Part shown: positions 6,081 to 13,579 of the stretch, one piece after another
Layout of the letters: each line of letters opens with the position of its first letter
Numbering within the stretch: position 1 is the stretch's first letter
Assembly (NCBI GenBank): GCA_903852325.1
Contig: CAINQO010000035.1
Span: forward strand, 1-34,116
From: Candidatus Omnitrophota bacterium
Lineage (GTDB): Bacteria > Omnitrophota > Gorgyraeia > Gygaellales > Profunditerraquicolaceae
DNA: 34,116 nt
Reading direction: 5' to 3'
Made by a program: the position numbers and the translations under genes
Notes under the pieces: generated by a model
Seen by the model: only the letters and a program-made list of their open reading frames with translations
What the model was told of the DNA's origin: nothing
Database searches by the model: none

Positions 6081-7571
6081 TTAAACGGGGATGGTGCGTT
6101 CTTTTGCCCAGCTGCGCAAAGAGGTTATTTCTTCGGATTTTAAAGCGGAGAGCGGTTTGGTGGATTGAACTTGTTCCAGGATGTGCCTGGTGGTGATTGT
6201 TTCTTTTTCGCTGGAGGCCCGGTATAAAGCCGAGATAATTGCCTGTTCGATCTCCGCGCCGCTGAAATCCGCGGAAGATTGCGCCAGGAGTTTCAGGTCG
6301 AAATCCTCGGGTTTTAGCGCGCGGTGTTTGAGATGGATCTTAAAAAGTTCTTCCCGGGTTTGCGTATCCGGCAGGTCCACAAAGAATATTTCATCAAAAC
6401 GCCCTTTACGCAGGAGTTCCGGAGGCAGCTGGTAAACATTGTTGGCTGTAGCGATCAGGAAGCACCCGGTCGCCCGCTCCTGCGTCCAGGTCAGGAAGGT
6501 CCCCAGGATCCTTTGGGAGACCCCGCCGTCGATATCCCCGGAAGAGGAAGCAAACCCTTTTTCGATCTCATCGATCCATAAACAGGAAGGGCATAATTTT
6601 TCCACGATCCCCAGCGCTTTGCGCAGATTTTGTTCTGTTTCGCCGATATATTTACTGTAGAGCCGGGAAAGGTCCAGCCGGTATAAGGGTAGATTAAATT
6701 CCCGGGCAATGATCTTGGCGGCTAAGCTTTTACCGCACCCCTGCACACCCATCAGCAGCAGCCCTTTGGGGGCCGGAAGCCCGCAGTTGGCGTGGAAACA
6801 GTCTTGGCGTTCCTCCAGCCAGCGTTTAAGGTTTACAAATCCGGCAATGTTATCTTTATCTTCGCTCAGGCAAAACTCCAATAAACCTTCCTGGTCGAAC
6901 ACTTTTTTCTTATACGTTTCGATGATCTCCAGGTCTTTTATATCCAACCGGCTGTCCTGGGCCACGCACTGGTTAATGACGCTGCGGATCTGCTGCGCGG
7001 ATAATCCTTTTAAAGCCGAGATGATCTTTTTAAATTCCTCCGTATTAATGGAAGAAGTTACCCCGGACTTGCTCTGGCGCAGTTCGGTGTAGGTTTCCTT
7101 GACCAGCGGGCCGATCTCTTCTTCTGTCGGGTAACCGCCGACCAAATGCGCCGAATCCGGTTCGATCTCTTTGGGCAGTTTGTATTCGGCAGAGAGGATC
7201 ACGAAGGTATTTTTTGAATTTTTGATCTTGTTTATCGCGTCCTTGAATAGCCGCAGGGTGAGCGGGTCCTCCAGGTATTTATCAAAATCCTTCAACACAA
7301 ACAAACCCGGCTGCGTGGGCGCGCCTTCAGCCGGGCTGAAAAAATCTAAAATCGTGCGCAGTGCTTTTACCGGTTCTTTGCTCAGGTAATAAGCGCTGTC
7401 ATTATCCCCTCTTTTCAGGCCGTCGGTCAGGGACCATTGGTAGAAATCCAGGCCTAACTGTCCGGCAATCCCTTTGAGCTGCCGGAGGGCGTAGACCTCA
7501 TCGATGGATTCGAAAAAAACCACCGGGTATTTTGATTGGATTAATAAATTCAGCTCTTCATTCAGGCCCAT
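6081..7571 (-). CDS. Ycf46-like AAA family ATPase
   Basis: AAA+ ATPase of 496 aa with the two-part layout of Ycf46-type proteins: a degenerate N-terminal ATPase-like half (about 1-215, with FVLKDFDKYL) and an active C-terminal AAA domain. Walker A is GVQGCGKS (275-282), Walker B is LWIDEIEKG (331-339), sensor 1 is ATANN (near 377) and the Arg-containing RKGRFDE follows at 389. Ycf46 homologues in cyanobacteria have been linked to photosynthesis or carbon uptake regulation, but the role in non-phototrophs is unknown. The minus-strand start is preceded by AAAAAAGGA and by an extended -10 promoter. It is monocistronic. Confidence 0.88.
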   Translation of the reverse strand: MGLNEELNLLIQSKYPVVFFESIDEVYALRQLKGIAGQLGLDFYQWSLTDGLKRGDNDSAYYLSKEPVKALRTILDFFSPAEGAPTQPGLFVLKDFDKYLEDPLTLRLFKDAINKIKNSKNTFVILSAEYKLPKEIEPDSAHLVGGYPTEEEIGPLVKETYTELRQSKSGVTSSINTEEFKKIISALKGLSAQQIRSVINQCVAQDSRLDIKDLEIIETYKKKVFDQEGLLEFCLSEDKDNIAGFVNLKRWLEERQDCFHANCGLPAPKGLLLMGVQGCGKSLAAKIIAREFNLPLYRLDLSRLYSKYIGETEQNLRKALGIVEKLCPSCLWIDEIEKGFASSSGDIDGGVSQRILGTFLTWTQERATGCFLIATANNVYQLPPELLRKGRFDEIFFVDLPDTQTREELFKIHLKHRALKPEDFDLKLLAQSSADFSGAEIEQAIISALYRASSEKETITTRHILEQVQSTKPLSALKSEEITSLRSWAKERTIPV

Positions 7572-7597
7572 AGGATTCCTTTTTTGTTAATTAAATA

Positions 7598-7606
7598 ATT
7601 ATATCA
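7598..7606 (-). promoter_or_regulatory. extended -10 promoter of the AAA ATPase gene
   Basis: On the minus strand TGATATAAT (TGn-TATAAT) lies 26 nt upstream of the start codon at 7571, with no convincing -35. The leader is long enough to include the AAAAAAGGA ribosome binding site. Confidence 0.55.
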
Positions 7607-7657
7607 CACATTATGCGGGGGGAAACAGTCTTTATTTGCGCCAGGAGAGGGGAGCCC

Positions 7658-7686
7658 TTGTTTAACTCCTATACATGTGCCATAAT
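7658..7686 (+). promoter_or_regulatory. candidate sigma70-type promoter for the ABC-F gene
   Basis: TTGTTT at 7658-7663 and CATAAT at 7681-7686 have a 17-nt spacer. TAGAAT at 7693-7698 is an alternative -10. The transcript would carry the repeat at 7766-7840 in its leader. Confidence 0.4.
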
Positions 7687-7765
7687 TTAGGGTAGAATCA
7701 TATATCTTGAAGCGCGGCAATCTTTCCTTTTGGTCCGCATTTATTAATCCTGATAATTCCTATTG

Positions 7766-7841
7766 GATTGCTTCCCGCCACAAACCGTTGGCGGGCAGGC
7801 GTCGTCTGCCACCTTCGGTGGCGGCTCCTCGCAATGACACA
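7766..7841 (+). repeat. REP-like palindromic intergenic element
   Basis: The element is bounded by GGATTGCTTC and CTCGCAATGAC. These are the two ends of a widespread intergenic palindromic repeat whose usual form reads GTCATTGCGAGGAGC...GAAGCAATC on the other strand. Inside are two hairpins, CCCGCCA/TGGCGGG (7775-7798) and GCCACC/GGTGGC around TTC (7809-7823). Only one copy is in this window, so the repeat nature rests on resemblance to known elements. It forms part of the 294-nt gap between the AAA ATPase and ABC-F genes, which otherwise contains only promoters. Confidence 0.6.
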
Positions 7842-7865
7842 GGTAAAATAAAAGGTTGATATAAA

Positions 7866-9755
7866 ATGGCGTTAATCAGTTTACAGGAAGTTAATCTTGC
7901 GTTCAGCGGGCCGCTTATTTTTGACGGCCTAAATTTACAGGTGGAGCCCGGTGAACGGATCGCTTTGCTCGGGCGTAACGGCGCGGGCAAGACCACCTTA
8001 ATGCAGGTAATGACCGGGAAGCAGAAAGTGGATGCCGGCAAGGTTATCGTGCAAAAAGGAATCCAGGTCGGCCAATTGCCCCAGGAGGTGCCGGTGGATG
8101 TTACGGGCAGTGTTTTTGACATCGTCCTCTCCGGCCTGGGGGCGCGGGCAGAGCTTTTGAGTCAGCACCATCATCTTGCCCAGCGCCTGCAAACCCAGCA
8201 CACCCCGGAGTTATTAAGGCAGTTGGATATCCTGCAGGATAAACTTAACCATACCGGCAGTTGGGACGTGCAGAACCAGGTGGAAGAGGTGATCGCCAAG
8301 ATGAAGCTGGACCCGGAAAGCGATTTTGCCCGCTTATCCGGAGGGCAGAAACGCCGGGCGCTTTTAGCCAGGGCTTTAGTGCTTAAGCCGGAAGTTTTGC
8401 TGCTGGATGAGCCGACAAACCATCTGGATATCGATTCCATGCTTTGGCTGGAAGGATTTCTGCTTAATTACCCGGGCACGGTTTTTTTCGTGACCCATGA
8501 CCGGATGTTCATGACCCGTTTGGCCACCAGGATCCTTGAGCTTGACCGCGGAAAGATATACAGCTGGTCCTGCGACTATAAAACATTCCTGGAACGTAAA
8601 CAGGCAGCGTTGGATATGGAAGAAGCCCGGGACGGGCGCTTCGATAAGCGGCTGGCGGAAGAAGAGGTTTGGATCCGCAAAGGAGTCAAGGCCCGGCGTT
8701 GCCGCAATGAAGGCCGGGTTAAAGCGCTGGAGCGTTTGCGGGAGGAAAAGAAAAAACAACGCAAGGAGGTCGGGGAAGTCAGGATGCGGGCGCAGAAAGC
8801 CGACCTTTCCGGCCACCGGGTGATCAAGATCGCGCAGTTGGGATTTAGTTTTGGAGAGAAATGCCTAGTTAAAGATTTAACCACTCAAATCATGCGCGGG
8901 GATAAGGTCGGGGTGATCGGGCCTAACGGCAGCGGCAAGACTACCTTGCTGCGCCTTTTGCTGGGAAAACTTGCCCCGCAAAAAGGCAAAGTAACCTTGG
9001 GGACGAACCTGCAGATCGCTTATTATGACCAACTGCGGGAAGAATTGGATGAGGAGGCCAGCGTCGCCTGGAATATTAACGGGGAATCTGACACGATCGT
9101 GATTAACGGCAAGCCCAAACACATCATCGGATACCTGCAGGATTTTCTTTTTACCCCTGACCGGGCGCGCACCGCGGTCAAGGTCCTTTCAGGGGGAGAG
9201 CGTAACCGCCTTTTCCTGGCCCGGTTATTTTCCAAGCCTTCGAATGTTTTAGTCATGGATGAGCCGACCAATGATCTGGATATCGAGACCCTTGAGCTTT
9301 TGGAGGAATTACTGCTGGAGTATCCCGGGACCCTGCTTTTGGTCAGCCATGACCGGGCTTTTTTGAATAACGTGGTTACTTCCACCATGGTTTTGGAAGG
9401 GGACGGGGTCATTAATGAATATGCCGGCGGTTATGATGACTGGTTGAGCCAGCGGAAACCTGCTGCGGCGGCTGCGGCAAAAGCAAAACCGGAAAAAGAG
9501 ATCCCACGGCCCAGGAAGCCGGTTATCCCGCGCAAACTTACCGCCAAGGAGCAGCGGGAGCTGGACGGTATTTCGGCAGCCATCGAGAAAATAGAGGCGG
9601 AAGAGAAGCAGCTTTACGCGCTCATGGCGGACTTTAAATTTTACGAAAAGGATCCGGCGGAGATCGCCAAGACCAAAGCCAGGTTGGAATTTTTGTCCGC
9701 AGAATTAGAGAAAACTTACGCGCGCTGGGAATATTTAGAGGAATTATCAGAATAA
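7866..9755 (+). CDS. ABC-F family ATPase (Uup/EttA group)
   Basis: Soluble ATPase of 629 aa with two ABC domains and no membrane segments, expected to act on ribosomes (ABC-F) by entering the E site or rescuing stalled complexes. Domain 1 has Walker A GRNGAGKTT (36-44), signature LSGGQKRR and Walker B LLLDEPTNHLD. Domain 2 has GPNGSGKTT, LSGGERNR and LVMDEPTNDLD. A charged linker joins the domains. An Ala/Lys/Pro-rich tether (about 535-565) is followed by a coiled-coil C-terminal domain (about 565-627), the hallmark of Uup-type members. The ribosome binding site is weak (AAAAGG, 12 nt away). A strong terminator follows. Confidence 0.92.
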   Translation: MALISLQEVNLAFSGPLIFDGLNLQVEPGERIALLGRNGAGKTTLMQVMTGKQKVDAGKVIVQKGIQVGQLPQEVPVDVTGSVFDIVLSGLGARAELLSQHHHLAQRLQTQHTPELLRQLDILQDKLNHTGSWDVQNQVEEVIAKMKLDPESDFARLSGGQKRRALLARALVLKPEVLLLDEPTNHLDIDSMLWLEGFLLNYPGTVFFVTHDRMFMTRLATRILELDRGKIYSWSCDYKTFLERKQAALDMEEARDGRFDKRLAEEEVWIRKGVKARRCRNEGRVKALERLREEKKKQRKEVGEVRMRAQKADLSGHRVIKIAQLGFSFGEKCLVKDLTTQIMRGDKVGVIGPNGSGKTTLLRLLLGKLAPQKGKVTLGTNLQIAYYDQLREELDEEASVAWNINGESDTIVINGKPKHIIGYLQDFLFTPDRARTAVKVLSGGERNRLFLARLFSKPSNVLVMDEPTNDLDIETLELLEELLLEYPGTLLLVSHDRAFLNNVVTSTMVLEGDGVINEYAGGYDDWLSQRKPAAAAAAKAKPEKEIPRPRKPVIPRKLTAKEQRELDGISAAIEKIEAEEKQLYALMADFKFYEKDPAEIAKTKARLEFLSAELEKTYARWEYLEELSE

Positions 9756-9778
9756 AAAATATCGCGCAGGAGTAATTG

Positions 9779-9817
9779 AAACTAAGGCCGTTAAGGGGTC
9801 TTAGTTTTTTATTTTTT
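9779..9817 (+). terminator. intrinsic terminator of the ABC-F gene
   Basis: AAACTAAG at 9779-9786 pairs with CTTAGTTT at 9800-9807, with extra CC/GG pairing inside, followed by a T-rich run to 9817. It lies directly before the ECF-type promoter at 9819. Confidence 0.85.
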
Positions 9818-9818
9818 A

Positions 9819-9848
9819 GGGAACTTTTCCGGGCCGTGCCTTGTCTAA
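9819..9848 (+). promoter_or_regulatory. ECF-type promoter 1 (GGGAACTTTT-N14-GTCTAA)
   Basis: GGGAACTTTT at 9819-9828 and GTCTAA at 9843-9848, with a 14-nt gap. The same two boxes with exactly the same gap occur upstream of the sigma gene (10483) and of the Spy-like gene (11562). The motif resembles RpoE-class promoters (GGAACTT ... TCTRA) known from Enterobacteria. It lies 30 nt before the DUF6515 gene. Confidence 0.88.
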
Positions 9849-9878
9849 TAGTAAGAACAGAGAAAAGGAGGGGGCAAG

Positions 9879-10433
9879 ATGGATAAGAAAATTGCGGTAA
9901 AAAGATTAGGGGTGGCCGCGGCGCTTGGGCTGGTATTGGTTTTTCAATCCACCAATGCTTTTGCGCGGGACAGGGATGATGACCGGGGCAGGGAGCACGA
10001 CAGGGGAAGGTCCAGGGAGGTGGTTGTCGTAGGGCACCAGAAGTATGATTACCATAATGGCAGGTTCTACAAGCCGGGGTTATTTTTCTTTAACATTGCC
10101 CTGGGTATTCCGCCTTTTGGCGCGGTGGTGCATTTTCTGCCAGAAGACCACCGGGTCGTCGTGGTCGGCGGATCAACCTACTATTATTATGACAATGTTT
10201 ACTACCGGCCTAACCTGAACGGGGATTATATTGTGGTCCCGTCTCCGGTGGCGCCCGTACCCGCGGTCCAGGGTTTAACCGGCAGAAGGGTAACGGTAAA
10301 TATCCTTAACTCCGACGGCAGCTATACTACGGTCCAGCTGGTCCAGCAAAGGGGCGGATATGTCGGGCCGCAGGGGGAGTTTTACCCGGGCAACCCGACC
10401 ATTGAGCAGTTAAGAACGCTCTATGGGAGGTAA
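9879..10433 (+). CDS. DUF6515-like exported protein
   Basis: Protein of 184 aa with a signal peptide (residues 1-29, cleavage probably after AFA). A stretch rich in Asp, Arg and Gly follows (RDRDDDRGREHDRGRSRE). The mature part contains hydrophobic and Tyr-rich repeats (GSTYYYYDNVYYRP; VHFLPEDHRVVVVGG), the pattern of DUF6515, a family of unknown function in the envelope of diverse bacteria. An excellent Shine-Dalgarno (AAAGGAGGGGG) precedes the ATG. Its own ECF promoter lies at 9819-9848, so it is a predicted target of the sigma factor encoded next door. No terminator is seen before the sigma gene. Confidence 0.78.
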   Translation: MDKKIAVKRLGVAAALGLVLVFQSTNAFARDRDDDRGREHDRGRSREVVVVGHQKYDYHNGRFYKPGLFFFNIALGIPPFGAVVHFLPEDHRVVVVGGSTYYYYDNVYYRPNLNGDYIVVPSPVAPVPAVQGLTGRRVTVNILNSDGSYTTVQLVQQRGGYVGPQGEFYPGNPTIEQLRTLYGR

Positions 10434-10440
10434 GATTTAT

Positions 10441-10468
10441 TTGCTTAGCCGGACATTGGGGATATAAT
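10441..10468 (+). promoter_or_regulatory. housekeeping-type promoter upstream of the ECF sigma gene
   Basis: TTGCTT at 10441-10446 and a perfect TATAAT at 10463-10468 (spacer 16). It precedes the ECF promoter at 10483, giving the sigma gene a basal and an autoregulated promoter in tandem. Confidence 0.55.
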
Positions 10469-10482
10469 AAAAGGAGCATTAA

Positions 10483-10512
10483 GGGAACTTTTTACCCGTA
10501 AACCCTGTCTAA
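10483..10512 (+). promoter_or_regulatory. ECF-type promoter 2, autoregulatory
   Basis: GGGAACTTTT at 10483-10492 and GTCTAA at 10507-10512, with a 14-nt gap identical to promoters 1 and 3. It ends 15 nt before the ATG of the ECF gene, so the leader is very short. Confidence 0.88.
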
Positions 10513-10527
10513 TTTATTGAGAAGAGA

Positions 10528-11085
10528 ATGAATGACATTGCTCCGGATATCCTGGAACGGTCGGCGGCGGGGAACTTGGATGCCTTTGAGGAGATTTACA
10601 AGGCGACCAGCAGTTTTGTTTACAATGTCGCCCTAAGAGTGACCCGGAACAGCGCGAATGCCGAAGAGGTCACCCAGGATGTGTTTATGAAGATTTACCG
10701 GAACCTGAAGAGTTTCGGGTTCCGTTCAAGCTTTAAGACCTGGGTGTACCGGATCACGGTAAATACGGCGATCAACCATTACCGCAAATCCGGTAAGGAA
10801 GAAAGATCCAGGGTGGATTACGATAATGTAATCGAAACCTTGCCGGATAACCGCCCGGAAACGGCAATCGAGCAAAGCGACAGCCAGGCCCGGTTGAACG
10901 CGTTATTAGACCGGTTAAGCCCGGAACATAAAACTTGTTTGATCCTGCGGGAGATCGAAGGTTTAAGTTACGCAGAGATTGCCGGGGCATTAAATATTCC
11001 GTTGAATACTGTGCGGACCCGCCTGAAGCGGGCGCGCCAGGCGTTGTTGGCGGAGGCAGAAAGGAGACCAGATGAGCCGGTGTAA
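10528..11085 (+). CDS. RpoE-like ECF sigma factor
   Basis: ECF sigma factor of 185 aa, the normal size for the family. Sigma2 covers about residues 22-88 (NAEEVTQDVFMKIY, FKTWVYRITVNTAINHYRK) and sigma4 about 130-180 (LSPEHKTCLILREIEGLSYAEIAGALNIPLNTVRTRLKRA). The gene overlaps the following anti-sigma gene by 14 nt, indicating translational coupling and fixed stoichiometry. It is preceded by a housekeeping-type promoter and by the shared ECF motif, so autoregulation is expected. The ribosome binding site is weak (GAGAAGAG). I infer that this protein recognises GGGAACTTTT-N14-GTCTAA because the three copies flank its own locus. Confidence 0.93.
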   Translation: MNDIAPDILERSAAGNLDAFEEIYKATSSFVYNVALRVTRNSANAEEVTQDVFMKIYRNLKSFGFRSSFKTWVYRITVNTAINHYRKSGKEERSRVDYDNVIETLPDNRPETAIEQSDSQARLNALLDRLSPEHKTCLILREIEGLSYAEIAGALNIPLNTVRTRLKRARQALLAEAERRPDEPV

Positions 11086-11560
11086 AGAAATCCAGGATCT
11101 ACTTCAAGCCGAATATTTTGACCGGGAAAGCGGCCCGAAAGAAGAACAGTCGGTTCAGGAACACCTGAAACAGTGTTCTGCCTGCGGCACATTGGAAAAA
11201 AAACTGCAAGCCCAGCGCCTGCTTTTTCAGGGGGCAAAACCAAAGCCGGTGCCCGCGCATTTATGGGGGAATATCCGCGACGCGATTATCGCTCAGCGTT
11301 TGGAGGAGGAAACCCCGGTTCCCGGTATTCTTGAGCGCTTGAAGAATCTGGTCTTCCTGCGCCGTCCGGCGATGGTCTTGGCTGCCTCTGTTTTTTCAGT
11401 AGTGTTAGTCGTCGCGGCGTTGGTCAACGCGAACCTGCAAAATCAGTCCGCCTTAAGGAAACTGTCTGCCGCAGAAGGGATTGCCGGCTATAGTTTAAGC
11501 GCTAAAAACGGATACACGATCGATGACCTGGGAACAGGGATCGAGGAATATTTCTTATAA
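11072..11560 (+). CDS. membrane anti-sigma factor with zinc-finger domain
   Basis: Protein of 162 aa. The N-terminal cytoplasmic domain has the ZAS motif H31-x3-C35-x2-C38 plus C4, as in zf-HC2 anti-sigma factors. One membrane segment lies at about 99-121 and a short periplasmic tail of about 40 residues follows. It should hold the ECF sigma at the membrane until an envelope signal triggers release, by analogy with ChrR/RseA-type regulators; no separate protease site can be read. The start overlaps the sigma gene by 14 nt. The next ECF promoter begins 2 nt after its stop codon. Confidence 0.85.
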   Translation: MSRCKEIQDLLQAEYFDRESGPKEEQSVQEHLKQCSACGTLEKKLQAQRLLFQGAKPKPVPAHLWGNIRDAIIAQRLEEETPVPGILERLKNLVFLRRPAMVLAASVFSVVLVVAALVNANLQNQSALRKLSAAEGIAGYSLSAKNGYTIDDLGTGIEEYFL

Positions 11561-11561
11561 A

Positions 11562-11591
11562 GGGAACTTTTTGCGTTAATTGCCGGTCTAA
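11562..11591 (+). promoter_or_regulatory. ECF-type promoter 3 (Spy-like gene)
   Basis: GGGAACTTTT at 11562-11571 and GTCTAA at 11586-11591, again with exactly 14 nt between the boxes. It starts 2 nt after the anti-sigma stop codon and ends 23 nt before the ATG at 11615. Confidence 0.88.
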
Positions 11592-11614
11592 GTTAGTGAA
11601 AGGGGGAATTGGAT

Positions 11615-12097
11615 ATGAGAAAAATGAGATTAGCGGTGATTGGTTTAGTGGTGTCCCTGCTGACGGTCGGTTCCGTATATGCCCAGGAGCAAAATGCGGG
11701 TAAGCCGGATGCGGGTAAAGCAAGGGAGGGGATCTATAAGGAGCTGAATTTGACTCCCGAACAGCAGCAAAAATTGGAAGCCAACCGTAAGGCGCAGCGG
11801 GAAAAAATGTCGGAACTGCGTACGGGGATGATGGCGAAAGAGAAAGAGATGCAGCAAGCCGTAATAAGCTCAAGCCGGACAAGTGTCGAGCAGTTGGCCA
11901 ATGAGATCAAAGGTTTGCAGGCACAGCTGATCGATCAGCGGGTAAACGGGATCTTTGCGGTAAAAGAGATCCTTACTCCCGAACAGTTTGCCAAGCTGAA
12001 TCAAATTATGGAAAAACGCAAGGAACAAATGAAGGGGCGTTTCCAGGATCTGCGGCAACAGCACAGAGGAGCGGCGGCCGGTCCGGAAAATAAATAA
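11615..12097 (+). CDS. Spy/CpxP-like periplasmic protein
   Basis: Exported protein of 160 aa. The signal peptide covers residues 1-23 (cleavage after VYA). The mature part is almost entirely helical and charged, with two LTxxQ-type motifs, LTPEQ at 46-50 and at 120-124, which define the Spy/CpxP/ZraP superfamily of periplasmic chaperones and stress sensors. Family members prevent aggregation or modulate sensor kinases. The ATG at 11615 follows AAAGGGGGAA; a TTG two codons upstream is less likely. Its ECF promoter makes it a predicted output of the envelope-stress response, and it could also feed back on the anti-sigma factor, which is speculation. Confidence 0.83.
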   Translation: MRKMRLAVIGLVVSLLTVGSVYAQEQNAGKPDAGKAREGIYKELNLTPEQQQKLEANRKAQREKMSELRTGMMAKEKEMQQAVISSSRTSVEQLANEIKGLQAQLIDQRVNGIFAVKEILTPEQFAKLNQIMEKRKEQMKGRFQDLRQQHRGAAAGPENK

Positions 12098-12123
12098 TTA
12101 TTAAGCCTGAGCAGATTTTCAAT

Positions 12124-12155
12124 AAAACCCGTGCTTTAAAAGGCACGGGTTTTTT
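12124..12155 (+). terminator. strong intrinsic terminator, possibly bidirectional
   Basis: AAACCCGTGC and GCACGGGTTT form a perfect stem around an 8-nt loop, followed by a T-run to 12155 and preceded by an A-run. It can serve the Spy-like gene and, on the other strand, the MFS gene that ends at 12173. Confidence 0.88.
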
Positions 12156-12172
12156 CATTTATATCCGGTGAG

Positions 12173-13459
12173 TTAATATGGAGGGGGTTGCGGCGGAACG
12201 CTTTTTTGTTCCAGGGTCCCGGCGTCAAAACGTAAGTTGCGCAATTGTTTGGCGATCCCTGCGGTTAAAGCAACGATTACCAGGGTAATTATTCCTCCTG
12301 CGGCTACGCAGGGGATCGTACCGATCCAGGCAGCAACCATCCCGCTTTCAAAAGCCCCTAATTCATTGGAAGCGCAGATAAAGATCCAGCTGGCGGAAGC
12401 GATCCGGCCGCGTAAAGCATCCGGAGAGAGAAGCCTGACCATGGAGCGGCGGATCACCATGCTTACCCCGTCAAACACCCCGCTGAAAAATAAAGCCGCC
12501 AGGGAGAGCAAAAAGTTTTTAGAAAAAGCAAAAACAAGGATGCTTGCTCCGAACCCGGCAATCGCGCAAAGCAGGTTCCGTCCGGCGCGCTCGATCGGCG
12601 GATGTTTTGTCGCGATCAGAGTAATAATTAATGCTCCCAAGGAAGGGGCGGCATTAAGCAGTCCTAAGCCTTTGGCCCCGACATGAAGGATATCGTTGGC
12701 GTAAACCGGCAGCAGGATGATCGCCCCGCCGAAGAAAACCGAAAATAAATCCAGGGCCATTGCCGTCCAAAGCGGCTGGGTTTTAAACACAAAACGCCAG
12801 CCGACAGCAATGCTTTTAAAGATCGGTTCCGGTTTATTGATTTGCGGCATGGGTTTCGGGGGGATTAACCGGGTAAAGATCCAGGAAAGGATAAAACCTG
12901 CGGTGATGATAAAGTAGGTAGCCGCCGCTCCCCAGGCGTCAAAGATAAATCCGACTGCCGCCGGCCCGATTACCGAGCAGCTGATCCAGGTGCTGCTGAT
13001 CCAGGAGGAGGCATTGACGGTGAGGTGTTTGGGGACAACCTGCGCTTCAAAAGCGGTGTTTGCCGGGTCGGCAAATCCCCGGGCCACCCCGGCGACAAAG
13101 ATCATCGCGTACAAGCCAGGCAGGGAATTTAAATGCGTTTCCCAGGAGATGACCGCTAAGATCAGGGTGCACAGGCAGGAAACCGCCCGGGTGGTCAGGA
13201 TAATCGTGCGCCGGTTGACATGGTCGGCGACATAGCCGCCAAAGGGGGCGATGGAAATTGCCGGGATCGCCTCCACCAACCCCAGCCAGCCAAGGGAGAG
13301 CGGGTTATGCGTCAGCTTATAGATCTGGAAACCGATCACTACCGCCAGGGCGCGGCTGGCCAGGGTAAAAAAACCTACCGAGCCGATAAACAGGCGGATA
13401 TTGGGAACCTTTAAAGCATCCCGGAAATCGTAGCGCTTATTTTGGTTGATCATAAGCAT
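12173..13459 (-). CDS. MFS transporter (MFS_3-type exporter family)
   Basis: Integral membrane protein of 428 aa with about twelve hydrophobic segments. The loop between helices 2 and 3 has the MFS motif GYVADHVNRRT, and the start of the second half (SLGALIITLIATKH) and the segment VSMVIRRSMVRLLSPDALRGRIASA match MFS_3 proteins such as the enterobactin exporter group. The substrate cannot be read from sequence. A consensus promoter (TTGACA-17-TATAAG) ends 3 nt before this ATG and 9 nt before a second in-frame ATG at 13453, so either start would have almost no leader. Confidence 0.87.
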   Translation of the reverse strand: MLMINQNKRYDFRDALKVPNIRLFIGSVGFFTLASRALAVVIGFQIYKLTHNPLSLGWLGLVEAIPAISIAPFGGYVADHVNRRTIILTTRAVSCLCTLILAVISWETHLNSLPGLYAMIFVAGVARGFADPANTAFEAQVVPKHLTVNASSWISSTWISCSVIGPAAVGFIFDAWGAAATYFIITAGFILSWIFTRLIPPKPMPQINKPEPIFKSIAVGWRFVFKTQPLWTAMALDLFSVFFGGAIILLPVYANDILHVGAKGLGLLNAAPSLGALIITLIATKHPPIERAGRNLLCAIAGFGASILVFAFSKNFLLSLAALFFSGVFDGVSMVIRRSMVRLLSPDALRGRIASASWIFICASNELGAFESGMVAAWIGTIPCVAAGGIITLVIVALTAGIAKQLRNLRFDAGTLEQKSVPPQPPPY

Positions 13460-13462
13460 ATA

Positions 13463-13491
13463 CTTATACTCTTAAGTTGGGTTTCTGTCAA
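13463..13491 (-). promoter_or_regulatory. near-consensus sigma70-type promoter for the MFS gene
   Basis: On the minus strand a perfect TTGACA (13486-13491) and TATAAG (13463-13468) are separated by 17 nt. The -10 nearly touches the start codon, predicting a leaderless or near-leaderless mRNA. Confidence 0.75.
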
Positions 13492-13579
13492 TAAAGCCGC
13501 CGCGATTAAATTCCGGTTGAAACCCTGTTAAAAGAGAGTAAAATAATTAAATAGTGTGTAACAAAAAAAAGAGAATTAA

